Assembly: GCA_030272585.1 (NCBI GenBank) | Contig: BSYQ01000002.1 | Coordinates: forward strand, 6,882,001-6,946,000 | Reading direction: 5' to 3' | Length of the DNA stretch: 64,000 bases | Source of the DNA: Bryopsis sp. KO-2023 | Taxonomy: Eukaryota > Chlorophyta > Ulvophyceae > Bryopsidales > Bryopsidaceae | In this document: positions 54,700-64,000 of the stretch, in pieces | Numbering within the stretch: position 1 is the stretch's first letter | Layout of the letters: each line of letters begins with the position of its first letter | The notes under the pieces: generated by a model | Seen by the model: only the letters and a program-made list of their open reading frames with translations | Told to the model about the DNA's origin: nothing | Databases searched by the model: none | Translations under genes and position numbers: made by a program

Positions 54700-57600
54700 T
54701 TTCCATCCCTCAAACTTTGACACTGATTCGAAATAGGAAATCAACTGAAATCTCAAACTGAAACACTACAGAAACACTACAGTACTATGATCTATGATTT
54801 ATGATTTCATCCTCCAGAACTTGAAATTCATTCTCGAAAAGGCCTCTTAAGTTAACCTCATTATGCTGCCAGAAAGCACAAATTAAAACTTGGACCCAAC
54901 ACAGCCCAGCCAACAGATTTCTGATAGAACAGATGCACTTTCCCCAAAACATAGACACACAAGCAAATGCCCTGAACCTCCCTATGCATTGAATCATCCG
55001 GGCAAATCACCACCGTGGTGAGGGTGTTTATTAGAGACTGCACTCCGAAAGAAACAAACCAAACCCAAAAATTAGTAAAAAATTAGCCATTGGTGGAATG
55101 GATCTCTTTGAAAACAAAATTTTCAATCAATATTTGGCTTGCTACAAAGAGGGATTAGAAAACAGAATAAAAGGAATCCATTCAAATCCAGTTTTTTTTT
55201 CTTAGCCCTCTTTACCAAAGAGGATAGAATATTTCAGCATTTCTGTTTCATTTCAAGGCTTCCCTGTTCATTCCAGGCTTCATCTTTTCTTGTTTAAAAA
55301 ATTAAACACCCATTTTCACAAAGATCTGCCCCTACTTCAGACCATTTCATCATATTATTTTTGCTATCAAGAGGGAGTGGTAGAACTTCCCCGCTAGAAA
55401 AAAAAAAACGGTTCCTTCCTGAACCAATCTGAACATACCCGGACAAGAGAAAGCCACATGGTAAACTTCATTATCATTATAGACTAGCTAGTTTTCTTCA
55501 TATTCAGTCCAAGAATTTCTTGAAAATAGGGCCGGCCAGCCCAGAAGGGTGTTGATCTTTTTTCATAAGCACAGAAAACAAACAATCAACCAACAGTCAG
55601 GAAATGGAAAAAAATAAAAAAAATTGCCCTTAGTCTTGCTTGATATATATGCCTTTCAAAAAACATGCATATATTCCACATCATTGCCTGGAGTTTTGTT
55701 CACCTCAGGTATAGATTGCTGCGAATCCAGTTGAGCAGCCCCAATGATTCGACTGGCCAGCCTAACTTTGGGGTCGATAAAATCAATATGCCTTCTTTTA
55801 AAAGAAAAGCATCGACAGAAGGAGCTGTGGATTCTTTTTCTATTCAGTGTGGAGGCAGGCCAGGGGTGACTAAACTCTTTCAAAGCTGGAGAAAAGCATC
55901 TCTTCGACCACTCTCCACAGCCCAATATAGATGGAAGCTAATCCTTGCATGCTGGCTGATCCACTGGCACCGTGCTAAAAAAAATAGCGACTCTTTTTTT
56001 CCTTCTCTTTTTCAGCAGATGGGTGGGTGACAGCCATCCTGACCTAGCAAGCCCCCCGGTTATTCTTACATTATTGGATTCCTTTTTGAGACAGGGCTCC
56101 TGTTGCTGCCCTAACCATGGCAGCCATTTTTCTTTTTTTGCAGTCCTCCCCCATAGTCAATAACCAGAAAACCATGTCAAGGTCTCCGCTACCTGAGCTT
56201 GCACATACTCAAAACAAAATTAACATCCACCCGCATCAAATCGACCTCGGTTAGAAATGCAGGTGCGAAAAAAATGATTTGGAAAGAAGCGGGGTGGGGA
56301 AACTGAGGTGTTCCATTGAAAAATCGATTTTCCTTCCCTCAACGAGACGGCTGATTTCTTTGGAGGTAGAATTTCTGGTGGGACAATTTTTTAGGTCAAT
56401 TCAGGCCATACCAGTTCATCTCCAATGTCAAAAGATTTTTTCTTTTCGAGTTCACAATGGCAGATGGAAAAACAAAAAAGGAAAAAAAGGAACAAGAGAT
56501 ATTTTTAGAAGCAAATTATTTCATTCAGGTGCAGAGTTGCATTTTGGTTTCATTGCCACTTAAGCTGTTACCTGATGCATGCACATCAATCCAGTAGACC
56601 CCCCTTCATCTCCAGAACAGGGGGGTTTCAACAAAAGCCTCCCAGAGATTCTCACCACGTCTGGAAATGCTGGTTGGCTGACTCATTTTCCCACATGGAA
56701 AGGTTGGCTGGCTGGCTGGTTTCCAGCGCCCCACACATACTATGATTCTAAATTGAGAATTCAAGAGGGAAATTTCTACCACCAGGCAGGCAGCGCTTGA
56801 CATAGGAGTGTGAAAAAAAAGGAAAAGAAAGAAGATGCTGAAAAAGGGGTGTTGAATTTCCTTCAACATGGAAAAAAAGAGAAAGAAAATATTACACATG
56901 TATCAGAAATAAAAAAAAGAAAACTTTTTATCAAAGGAGCACAGGGGAATCGAACCCCTACTGTCCCCATCATACACCTTATTACCTTATTTAAGCACAA
57001 TCAAATTCTGAAAACAGTTTTTTAAAATTCAGATCAGTTACTTGACCTTGCGGGTACAAACAGTCGTTAATACATATCCTTTCTGTCAGAAAATAGTAAT
57101 AATTCTTCCGGAATTCACCTTGAAAAAACAGAGAAAAAACATTTGAGAGGAGCAAGACTTTGTTCTTCACTCCTTTTACTTTACCTAGAACAAAAAAAAT
57201 TATCGATAAAAACTGACCTCTGGGCATCTCTCACCATTCAGGGTTTTTTTTGGGGGGAAATAATTGTTTTCCAGTATTTTTCAAAACTTTTTTTGTCTTC
57301 ACACTTGATTTTAATACCCTGAGAAAGGAAAGTGTCTTCTAATCTTCAGTTTTCTGGGTTTTCTTAGTTTTTAGTCTTTCAATTTATTCTTCAAAAAGGT
57401 CTGGACTCTTTTCCGAATTGAGAGCCTTGGGATTCTCTTTCAAAATTATTTACCCCCCACAGCCACCCGAAAAAACACTATCTGGTTCTGCGAGAAGACA
57501 TCCACAGGCCGCGTCTTCGCCAGGAAAAGAAAAAGAATGAAACAAGTCGTACCGTGGTGAATATTTTGTCCCAGTCCTCCCTGAGAAACGAGAAAAAAAA

Positions 57601-58000
57601 ATAACGTGCCAACAGAAACGCGGCGTACCCTTGCTTTTTTTCCTACAACAAGTCATCGCTGTCGCAGAAAATTTGCCGTCCGACCCTTGTTTCGACGTTT
57701 TCACTCCTTCCAGAATATAGTCCCGCGTTTCGCCAGAGCGAAGAAAGGCGACGGGGTTACAACAACTCCAGCGTTCTCTTTCCACGACCCAGAAAGACGA
57801 AAAAAAACTCAAAACCGTCGAAACAGGAAACTCTATTTTCGATAGGTGGACGGGAAAACTGAAAATCATTTGCTTGATTGGGGAACAAAATATATATCTT
57901 CGTTGGTGTGAGAAAGAAAAAAAGTGACGTAATCAAAGGAAGTTTTGATCGCATCCCAAAAACACTTGATTCATGTGCGAGTGGCACGGAGAAAAAATTA
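54700..58000 (-). repeat. R repeat family, right-arm copy
   Basis: Mirror of 28640-31950. Most of it lies in the near-identical tract. Single differences are seen, for example one base that changes a Ser codon to Phe in a spurious frame at 57.6 kb. Confidence 0.65.
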
Positions 58001-58358
58001 TGCGGCATTAGCGATGTCAATGAGGTAGTTAGCTACCCCATCGACGATCGAAATGCCGAAATTCCCATGGTGGGCGAATCCTGATCGGTTGACGAGATCC
58101 CCCGGGATCAACCGGGGGACGACCTTGGTTGCACCATCGTTGCCATCATGGGTGCCAAGTGTCGTGCCAGAGTGGGGGCCACCCACTCTGGCGGATCAAC
58201 GTCATGATCGAAAATATGTTTTGACCCGATTAGTGCCGGGTTAGTTGATTTTTAATTTCTTTCTCCTTTACATTTCAGTTGTCGTCGAGCGCGTTTTTTT
58301 CCCTCATGATGTGACTTAGAAACTCATCCTTTTTTTTTGGTATGTACATACAGCGGTG

Positions 58359-58612
58359 GTCGGTTGGAAATTCGTTCGGGTCTCTGTGCCAGGTTCAAGT
58401 TATTTCTGGGTGCTGGGGTTATTGACAGTGACTATAGGGGTTCTTTGATTGCGGTTCTTTTTAACTTCTCCTCTGAAGATTTTTACATTAAAGCGGGTGA
58501 TAGGGTGGTTCAATTACTTTTGGAAAAAATTGTTACTCCTCAAGTAATTATTGCAGATTCTTTGTCCCTTACGGATCGTGGTTTGGGTAGTTTTGGGTCT
58601 ACCGGCAGTTAG
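58359..58612 (+). CDS. dUTPase domain fragment (C-terminal part of a retroelement protein)
   Basis: About 84 codons ending in a stop. dUTPase motifs can be read in order: motif 2 (EIRSGLCARF), motif 3 (LGAGVIDSDYRGSLIAVLFN, with the Tyr of the uridine pocket), motif 4 (FYIKAGDRVVQLLLE) and motif 5 (RGLGSFGSTGS). Motif 1 is missing because of truncation. dUTPases hydrolyse dUTP and keep uracil out of new DNA. Here the domain is the C-terminus of the element's last protein, directly followed by its 3' UTR. Confidence 0.85.
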
Positions 58613-58719
58613 TGCCTGATGCTCTGTGTTTTTTGTTTTTTTTTTGTTGTTTTTGTTTGTTTTTTGGTTCCAAACATTCGTCTGTTCACATTGGTGTACA
58701 TTTTTCCGCAATAGAAGCT

Positions 58720-59443
58720 AATTACACAAGTCCGTATTTATGTCCACAATCCATCAACCTCAAACCCAATACTGTGTCTACCCTCGATCAAAAGCAAAAG
58801 AATCAAACGACAAAGAAGATCGCTCCAAAAAAGCGTTACCCTGAGGCCGATGTAAAGAAAGAGAGAGCTGCTGCCACGCTCTTTCAACAACAACTGAAAC
58901 CGGGAGATCTTGACAAGTCGCAACTGCGCGGGATAAAGAACGAATCAAATGACCACTGTCCGAAGAAAACCCGCCAAAAGACTCGGCCGCAAAACAGATA
59001 AAATCAAACCCCAAACGATGACATTTCTCAGCCACTTGAGCCTTGCGATCCACACAACGTAAAATGCCCGCCCCCGCTTCGCGAGTAGCCCGAGCCAAAG
59101 TGGCTTGCTGTAAAGGATGCGAAACAGTGACATCAATAACACACGCCTTACCATGCCGCCAAGACGGAAAAAATACGTCGGCCGGACGCTCAAAAGAAGA
59201 ATCTACGTGCAACTCCATGCGAGGACGCACACCCGCCGACCGAGAAAAATGGAACAAAAAGTTCCGGATACTATTATGACGAGCCAAAACACTGCCCCCC
59301 ACTTGGCACATGATAGCATGATCACCAAAAACATCCATGGACGAATGACACATGGGACAAACAGCGCCATCCTCATACATGGGGAGACCCAACCGCCATC
59401 GTAATAAAATATTGAACGCCGCCGAAGAAAGCTCCGTCCCCAA
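58720..59443 (-). mobile_element. nested 5'-truncated non-LTR element
   Basis: Inserted into the 3' UTR of the dUTPase element, with the 13-bp target duplication CGCAATAGAAGCT (58707-58719 and 59444-59456). On the minus strand it runs from a truncated 5' edge at 59443 to a 3' end GGACTTGTGTAATT with no tail repeat. It is the youngest event that can be ordered here. Confidence 0.88.
58778..59443 (-). CDS. retroelement ORF C-terminus: zinc knuckle plus restriction-like endonuclease
   Basis: The frame is open from the truncated edge to a stop at 58778 (221 codons). It shows RWRLGLPMYEDGAVCPMCHS, then GDHAIMCQVGG and ARHNSIRNFLF, a CCHC-type motif, followed by RPADVFFPSWRHGKACVIDV and TVSHPL, which resembles the PD-(D/E)xK nuclease following the reverse transcriptase in several non-LTR lineages. 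The reverse transcriptase itself is lost by truncation. The frame is intact, so insertion is probably recent. Confidence 0.75.
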   Translation of the reverse strand: MGTELSSAAFNILLRWRLGLPMYEDGAVCPMCHSSMDVFGDHAIMCQVGGSVLARHNSIRNFLFHFSRSAGVRPRMELHVDSSFERPADVFFPSWRHGKACVIDVTVSHPLQQATLARATREAGAGILRCVDRKAQVAEKCHRLGFDFICFAAESFGGFSSDSGHLIRSLSRAVATCQDLPVSVVVERAWQQLSLSLHRPQGNAFLERSSLSFDSFAFDRG

Positions 59444-59605
59444 CGCAATAGAAGCTGGGTGGCTTCTTCGCGTGTAATTATGTTATGTTATGTTACATAC
59501 AGCGGTGCGCACGCCCTGGACGCACGGGAGTCGACCTTGGCCAAGACGCGGAAACTGCCAAAGGTGTGGCCCAAATTCGCCTGAGTTCGAAACATTCCGA
59601 AGCCG

Positions 59606-61760
59606 CGAGCGATGACTCGTTGAAGAAAAAAACAAGGGTGCGACGAGTTTCTGTTTGGCATGTTTTTTTTTGTTTCGAGGACTGGGACGAAGTTTTATCA
59701 CGACACGACCTTTTCTATTTTTAATTCAACTTCTCTTTTTTTTTCGCGAAGAAGCGGCCTGTGGATGTCTTCGTGGAAAAGTAGAGAGCGTTTTTTCAGG
59801 TGGGGGGGAAGGGGGTAAATAATTATTTTGAAAGGGACCGACTCACAAAAGAGTCCAGACCTTTTTGAAAATAAATTAAGAAATTCTTAGAAACCCAGAA
59901 AAAAGAAAGATAAGAAAAACAGGTCATGGAAGGGTCAATAACATCATCAGGTGTGAAGGCAGAAAAAAAAATGGAAAATGTTTTTGGAAATAAGTTATTT
60001 TTATGAAGAACACCTGAATGATGAAAGATGCTCTGAGGATATTTTTTAAGGCTGTTGTTTTTTTCTGAGATAAAAGAAAAAGAGTGAATAGGAAACCTTT
60101 GCTTCTCACAAGTTTTTTTCTCTCTATTTTTTCTAGTATAATCCTAAAAGAATGACTACTTTTTTGTTAAGAAAAAAGATACACATCAGCGACTGTTCCC
60201 CACAGGCTCAAGCAACTGACCTACATTTTAAAAACTATTTTTAGAATCTAATTATATTTGAGATAAATAGGTGGCAATTGGGACAGTAGGGGCTCGATTC
60301 CCCTGTGCTCCCTTGATAAAAACTTTTATATATATATTTTATGAGAGTGTGTTGTTTTAATATTATCTTTTTCTTTTACCTTGGAAAAGGAGAAAGAGAA
60401 GGAGGGTCTGTTGTTTTCTGTTCGACTTGTTTATTTTTTTATTTTTTAAAACCTTTTTTTTCCACAGAGATTTCGAAAGAACGCCCGAGGTGTCTTAGTA
60501 ATGGTACAGGGGTCCGTTGTCCTTGAAATATTTGTATTTTTTTTATAATATTCTCATGTTATTTACTATTTTTTCAATTATATTCGCTTTGATACTATGT
60601 ATACATGTGTATTATGTTTTCCTTTCTTTTTTTCGCCTTTCAAGAAGTTCGACACCCCCTTTTCAGTATCTTCTTTTCCATTTTTTCCACACTTTAATGT
60701 CAAACGCTGCCTGCCTGGTCGTGGAAATTTCCTTTTCAAATTAAGTTGAGTTAATTTGCTCAGTTTCAAATTATAGCATGTGTGGGGCGCTGGAAACCAG
60801 CCAGCCAAGCCAGCATTTCCATCGACATGTGGTGAAAATGAGTCAGCCATCCAACATTTTCATGTGGTCAAAATGAACGAGCATTTCCATATGTGGTGGA
60901 AATGTCGGTGGAGGCTGTCGCTGAAACCCCCCCCCCCTTGTTCTAGAGATGGGGTGCAATGCAATGCATCAGGTAAGCAATCCGGAATGAAACCATAATG
61001 CAACACCTGAATGGAATGATTGCTTGTTCAAATTTCTCGTTCCTTTTTTACCTTCGTGAAACCAAAAATAGAAAGACCCCCCCCCCCCCCCCCACAATGA
61101 AATCAAGGTAAAAACAAAACCTGGTGTGGCCTGGATTGACTTGACCAATCTCCCCGCCATAAATTATACCTCCTGAGAGAGCAGCCATCGCGGAAAATTG
61201 ATTGTTCAATCGAGCACCTCAGTAGTCCCCCTCCACCCTTTTACCGAATCATTAATTTGCACCTGCATTTCCAACTACTGCCGATTCGATGTGAGTGGAT
61301 GTGAATTCTTTTTTCAAACCGTGCAAAGTCAGGTAGAGGTTCTTGACGATTAGAGTGGATTGCAGAGAAGTGAAAAAAACGAAATCAGGCGGACTGCAGC
61401 GCATATCGAGCAGCAACAGGAGAAGCATTCAAAAAAAATTGAAAAAAAACAGATTAAATAAAAATTTAAAATCCTCTTGTCTGGGCATGTGAGAAGTGAT
61501 GCGAACGATTGCGAGTAGACATTGGATGGTGTGATATTCAATCCTTTTTTTGAAATTCATGGGTCGCAACAGCAGCAGCCGCTCTAGCATCTGATGGGAC
61601 TTGGTTTAAAATTGTTACCTTTTTTTCCTCCCGGTCTGGGATGTGGATCCTCTTTTTCTGGTAGTAATGATTAACAAACTGCACAAAGGTGGAGAAAGAA
61701 AAAAAAACGTCACTAGATTCTGAGGCATTACATTTTGTATTGCAACAGCAAAGTATTTGA
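59606..61760 (+). repeat. R repeat family, right flanking copy
   Basis: Begins at GATGACTCGTTGAAG, an internal point of R (matching 28977), immediately outside the right arm. It continues through GCGGCCTGTGGATGTCTTCG, the T-arm GGGGCTCGATTCCCCTGTGC (about 60290), GTGTGGGGCGCTGGAAACCA and GATGTGGATCCTCTTTTTCT. It is diverged by many indels from the arm copies. Confidence 0.6.
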
Positions 61761-61870
61761 AGTGATTATTCAAAAAGAGGCGACGATCAAGTCAAATGCA
61801 GCGAGCTATGAGCAGAGAGAGAAAGAGGCCATCCGAAAAACAGATATGCAAATACAAGACTAGGAAGCGT

Positions 61871-62003
61871 TGCTGAAGATTATAAGTGCGACATTGTGGA
61901 ACTATCTGCCAGAGCTTTTCGTTTCGTTTATCCTGAAAAATTCAAATTTGGGAAGCACACGCTGCTGTTCGCTATGCCACTGGACAAACAATACCTCCAC
62001 AGG
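61871..62003 (+). CDS. predicted exon, unidentified protein
   Basis: A plus-strand stretch reads GSVAEDYKCDIVELSARAFR then FVYPEKFKFGKHTLLFAMPL and DKQYLHR, with strongly protein-like composition. It may be an upstream exon of the ankyrin gene or belong to a separate gene. Splice edges are uncertain (an AG at about 61868 and a possible donor after 62003). No family recognised. Confidence 0.35.
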
Positions 62004-62222
62004 CAAAAAATGCCCAGATTTTAGTTATTTGTCGATAATAAGAAAATTTTTGTAGTTCTTGGAGCATTTCTTGCGTTGCAGAGAATGTATTCGATCATTT
62101 TTCGACAAGGTAATTTTGTGGTCTCCTGCCAGTCTTTCTTGGAGCTGCATATTCTGGTTCGGAGTATTTGTTCTTTCCTGTACGTAACTTTTTTTTAACT
62201 ACTTTTTTCTTTGGAGTAACAG

Positions 62223-62968
62223 GATATAAGGCAACCTCTCCTTCACGCTGCTGTGCAGAATGACGTCCAAATGGTCAAGGTAAAAAAAGTTCCATCCGCT
62301 CTCCCCCATCTCCTTGTTTCTTGTTTTTCTTTGTACTAATCCACTCGGAGGTTTAGGCTCTGGCCTGGAATGTCTTGAACTGTTTTTGGTAGGTTTCTTG
62401 TTTTGATCGCACCAGTCATGTTGTGTTTCATATGCTTCAATCTTGTTGATTGTCTAACGTGACACTGACGTGAAATCCTTAGGCGTTAATAGCCATGGGT
62501 TTTGATGTAAATATTCGTGACTCCCACGCATACAACACTGCATTACATCACGCAACTTCGGTTGGCAGCCTGGAAATGACCAAGGCCTTGCTCGACGCTG
62601 GTAATTTTGCTTCCTTGAATATATTTGTATATATGTATTTTTCGAACTTCCCCCCAATGCAAGGACTGTAACATTCTGACACTACGACATTTGATTTTAT
62701 TATATCTGTACAGACAGATTGTTCACTTCAACAACTGCCATCTTCCAACTGATTTTTGAATTATATTTGTAAGGTTTATCTAAACAAAGGTTATTTTCAA
62801 CTTTCGTTTTTTAATTGATTGTATTGTATCGTTTTTTTGGTCATTTTTGCATTTTTCTTTCCATGGGCAAGAAAGTTGAGAAATGACTTTGCCAATTATC
62901 CTGTGAGCTATATCAACTCAAAACTTTCCCAACGAACAAAAGACGCTTTGGTCGAGCTGTTGAGATGA
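62223..62968 (+). CDS. ankyrin-repeat protein, 3' exons
   Basis: Four exons with consistent phases: 62223-62279, 62483-62600, 62714-62768 and 62881-62968 (TGA stop). Together they encode the end of a protein with ankyrin repeats (QPLLHAAVQNDVQMVKALIA, MGFDVNIRDSHAYNTALHHA, TSVGSLEMTKALLDA), then a hydrophobic helix-like segment (TAIFQLIFELYL) and the tail SYINSKLSQRTKDALVELLR. Introns are 203, 113 and 112 nt. An earlier exon may end at 62110 (ECIRSFFDK before a GTAATT donor). The start is not identified. Ankyrin proteins bind other proteins; the C-terminal KDALVELLR helix could suit a SOCS-box-like or adaptor role, but this is only a guess. Confidence 0.7.
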
Positions 62969-62969
62969 A

Positions 62970-63700
62970 TACCCTCAAGACTCTATAGTGCCGTGTTGTT
63001 AAAACGTTTTTTAATGCAATTGTTTGGGGATGTTTCTGGAGACTACCTCCTCAGGCGAATTGTAATCTATCGATTTTTGAATGAGAGAGCTGTGCGTGTG
63101 ACGTTCTCATTTGTGCGAAGTCAAAACAAACAAAAGATAAAGAAAGTTAATTTACACCAAAGGTGCGACACATATCTGTGTCTTGTTTGTTTGAGGTTGA
63201 TGGTGCTCTGCCTGGAACTCTTTTTCCTTCCTCCAGGGTTTTGCACCTATAACATTACACCACCTAGGAAACAAAATCGGCAAAGTATCTCTTGGAGACC
63301 CTCCAGAGATACCCCCCCCCCCCAAAGCTGGAAAGTATACCCTGGCTGCATAGTGTTGATTGAGTGTGAGAAATCAGTGTAGGAAGACTTTCTGTTTTTT
63401 AAGGTCCCTGCAATGAGATTAGGGCTAGGTGAACGAGGAGGGAATTTTCCCAGGACTTTTAATTAACCGATTGACGGGTGGGGAACATCCTGAGAGAATT
63501 TCGATCTCAATTAACAGGGGATGCATACTTTCGCCCTCTGTTGAGGGGGGAAAAGAGAAAAAAAATCGTCCGAGAACACAAATATCCAGAATTCTGGTTA
63601 GAACCGCCGCCCCCGTGCCTCCCCCAACACACACACACACACACACAGCTTATCATCTGAAATGATATCAATCATCAGAAGAACCAAAACCTCTAAACAC
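62970..63700. other. intergenic; CA microsatellite
   Basis: A short (CA)n run lies at 63629-63649. No supported gene. Confidence 0.35.
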
Positions 63701-63701
63701 C

Positions 63702-63983
63702 CTACCCCAAAGTAACACTTTTTTTAACACAAAGAAAGTCAACATCCACGATCTGAGGAGTCGAAAAAACTAGGCGTCTTGTTTCAGAGCTCTTTTCCGA
63801 AATTCTTGAATCGCTGAACGCAGACAAGGATACCCGCGGGAATTCTGTGGATAATCCGCGTTGCTCATCGAGCAGGCACTCGTTGTCAGATGTAAGCCAT
63901 CCTCGTCGAAGGCGAACCATGACATCGATGTCGAATGCGCCCAGCGCGACGTGCGACGTGCGCGAATATATATGATTTGTCAT
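63702..63983 (-). CDS. hypothetical protein, near window edge
   Basis: Minus-strand frame of 93 residues starting MTNHIYSRTSHVALGAFDID and containing MVRLRRGWLTSDNECLLDEQ. The first half looks coding; a GGTATCC that could be a donor lies in the middle. It may be one exon of a gene running leftward from beyond the window. No family recognised. Confidence 0.3.
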   Translation of the reverse strand: MTNHIYSRTSHVALGAFDIDVMVRLRRGWLTSDNECLLDEQRGLSTEFPRVSLSAFSDSRISEKSSETRRLVFSTPQIVDVDFLCVKKSVTLG

Positions 63984-64000
63984 GAATGCGATCGTGACAA

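Larger units (their letters stand above)
58359..59493 (+). mobile_element. dUTPase-bearing non-LTR retrotransposon, 5'-truncated, TTATG tail
   Basis: The insertion is flanked by the 14-bp direct repeat TACATACAGCGGTG (58345-58358 and 59494-59507). The left arm has the uninterrupted site at about 28265-28285. The element starts inside a dUTPase frame, has a T-rich 3' UTR and ends GGGTGGCTTCTTCGCGTGTA, ATT and TTATG units. Target duplication, 5' truncation and a tail are marks of target-primed reverse transcription, not of LTR elements. A second retroelement is nested at 58720-59443. Confidence 0.85.

Overview
The window is nuclear-type DNA of a eukaryote, most likely a protist. Several genes carry short GT-AG introns (mostly 83-191 nt). 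A Ty3/gypsy pol, several non-LTR retrotransposons, tRNA-like repeats and a MULE-type MITE are interspersed. A short stretch at 3476-3656 joins parts of two plastid genes (petG and psbN), and the psbN part resembles the green-algal form. Two CCCTAAA units lie at about 5.2 kb. Together these suggest a plastid-bearing protist with a green-type plastid and TTTAGGG-type telomeres. A chlorarachniophyte would fit, but the species is an inference I cannot prove.

Region by region: 1-2187 is the 3' part of a Ty3/gypsy pol. 2.3-4.1 kb holds fragments of spliced host genes around the plastid-derived piece. 4732-5386 is a MITE with long terminal inverted repeats and a 10-bp target duplication. 7.0-8.4 kb holds a secreted fucolectin-type lectin gene and a duplicated signal-peptide exon. 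13.5-14.6 and 17.4-18.6 kb hold two intronless F-box/WD40 genes. 19.1-21.8 kb holds an LRR gene, a tRNA-Arg(CCG) and a spliced gene for a secreted Cys-rich, polyglycine-tailed peptide. 25.7-26.9 kb is a truncated LINE, and 27.5 kb has an ankyrin exon.

From 28.17 to 59.60 kb the window is one large inverted duplication. The outer arms (28173-35231 and 51585-59600) each carry an intact five-exon Arf-like GTPase gene, pointing inward. Nearer the centre, two paralogous F-box/WD40 genes (37.5-38.5 and 45.7-46.8 kb) face each other head to head. Divergence varies along the arms: about 29.4-33.737 kb is nearly identical between arms, the rest of the arms differs by roughly ten percent, and the F-box pair is much more diverged. 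A sharp identity step falls inside Arf exon 3. Lineage-specific insertions with target-site duplications and matching empty sites in the other arm show ongoing retrotransposition after the duplication. One of these carries a dUTPase domain and holds a second, nested retroelement. A long non-coding repeat family (here called R) occurs at least six times and flanks the duplication. The right end (62.2-63.0 kb) carries the last exons of an ankyrin-repeat gene.

The most distinctive items are the graded inverted duplication, the Arf pair lacking a canonical switch II glutamine, the dUTPase-bearing non-LTR element, the shared TGTAATT end of elements with different microsatellite tails, and the secreted Cys/polyGly peptide gene. 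No database search was possible; family calls rest on motifs read by eye.
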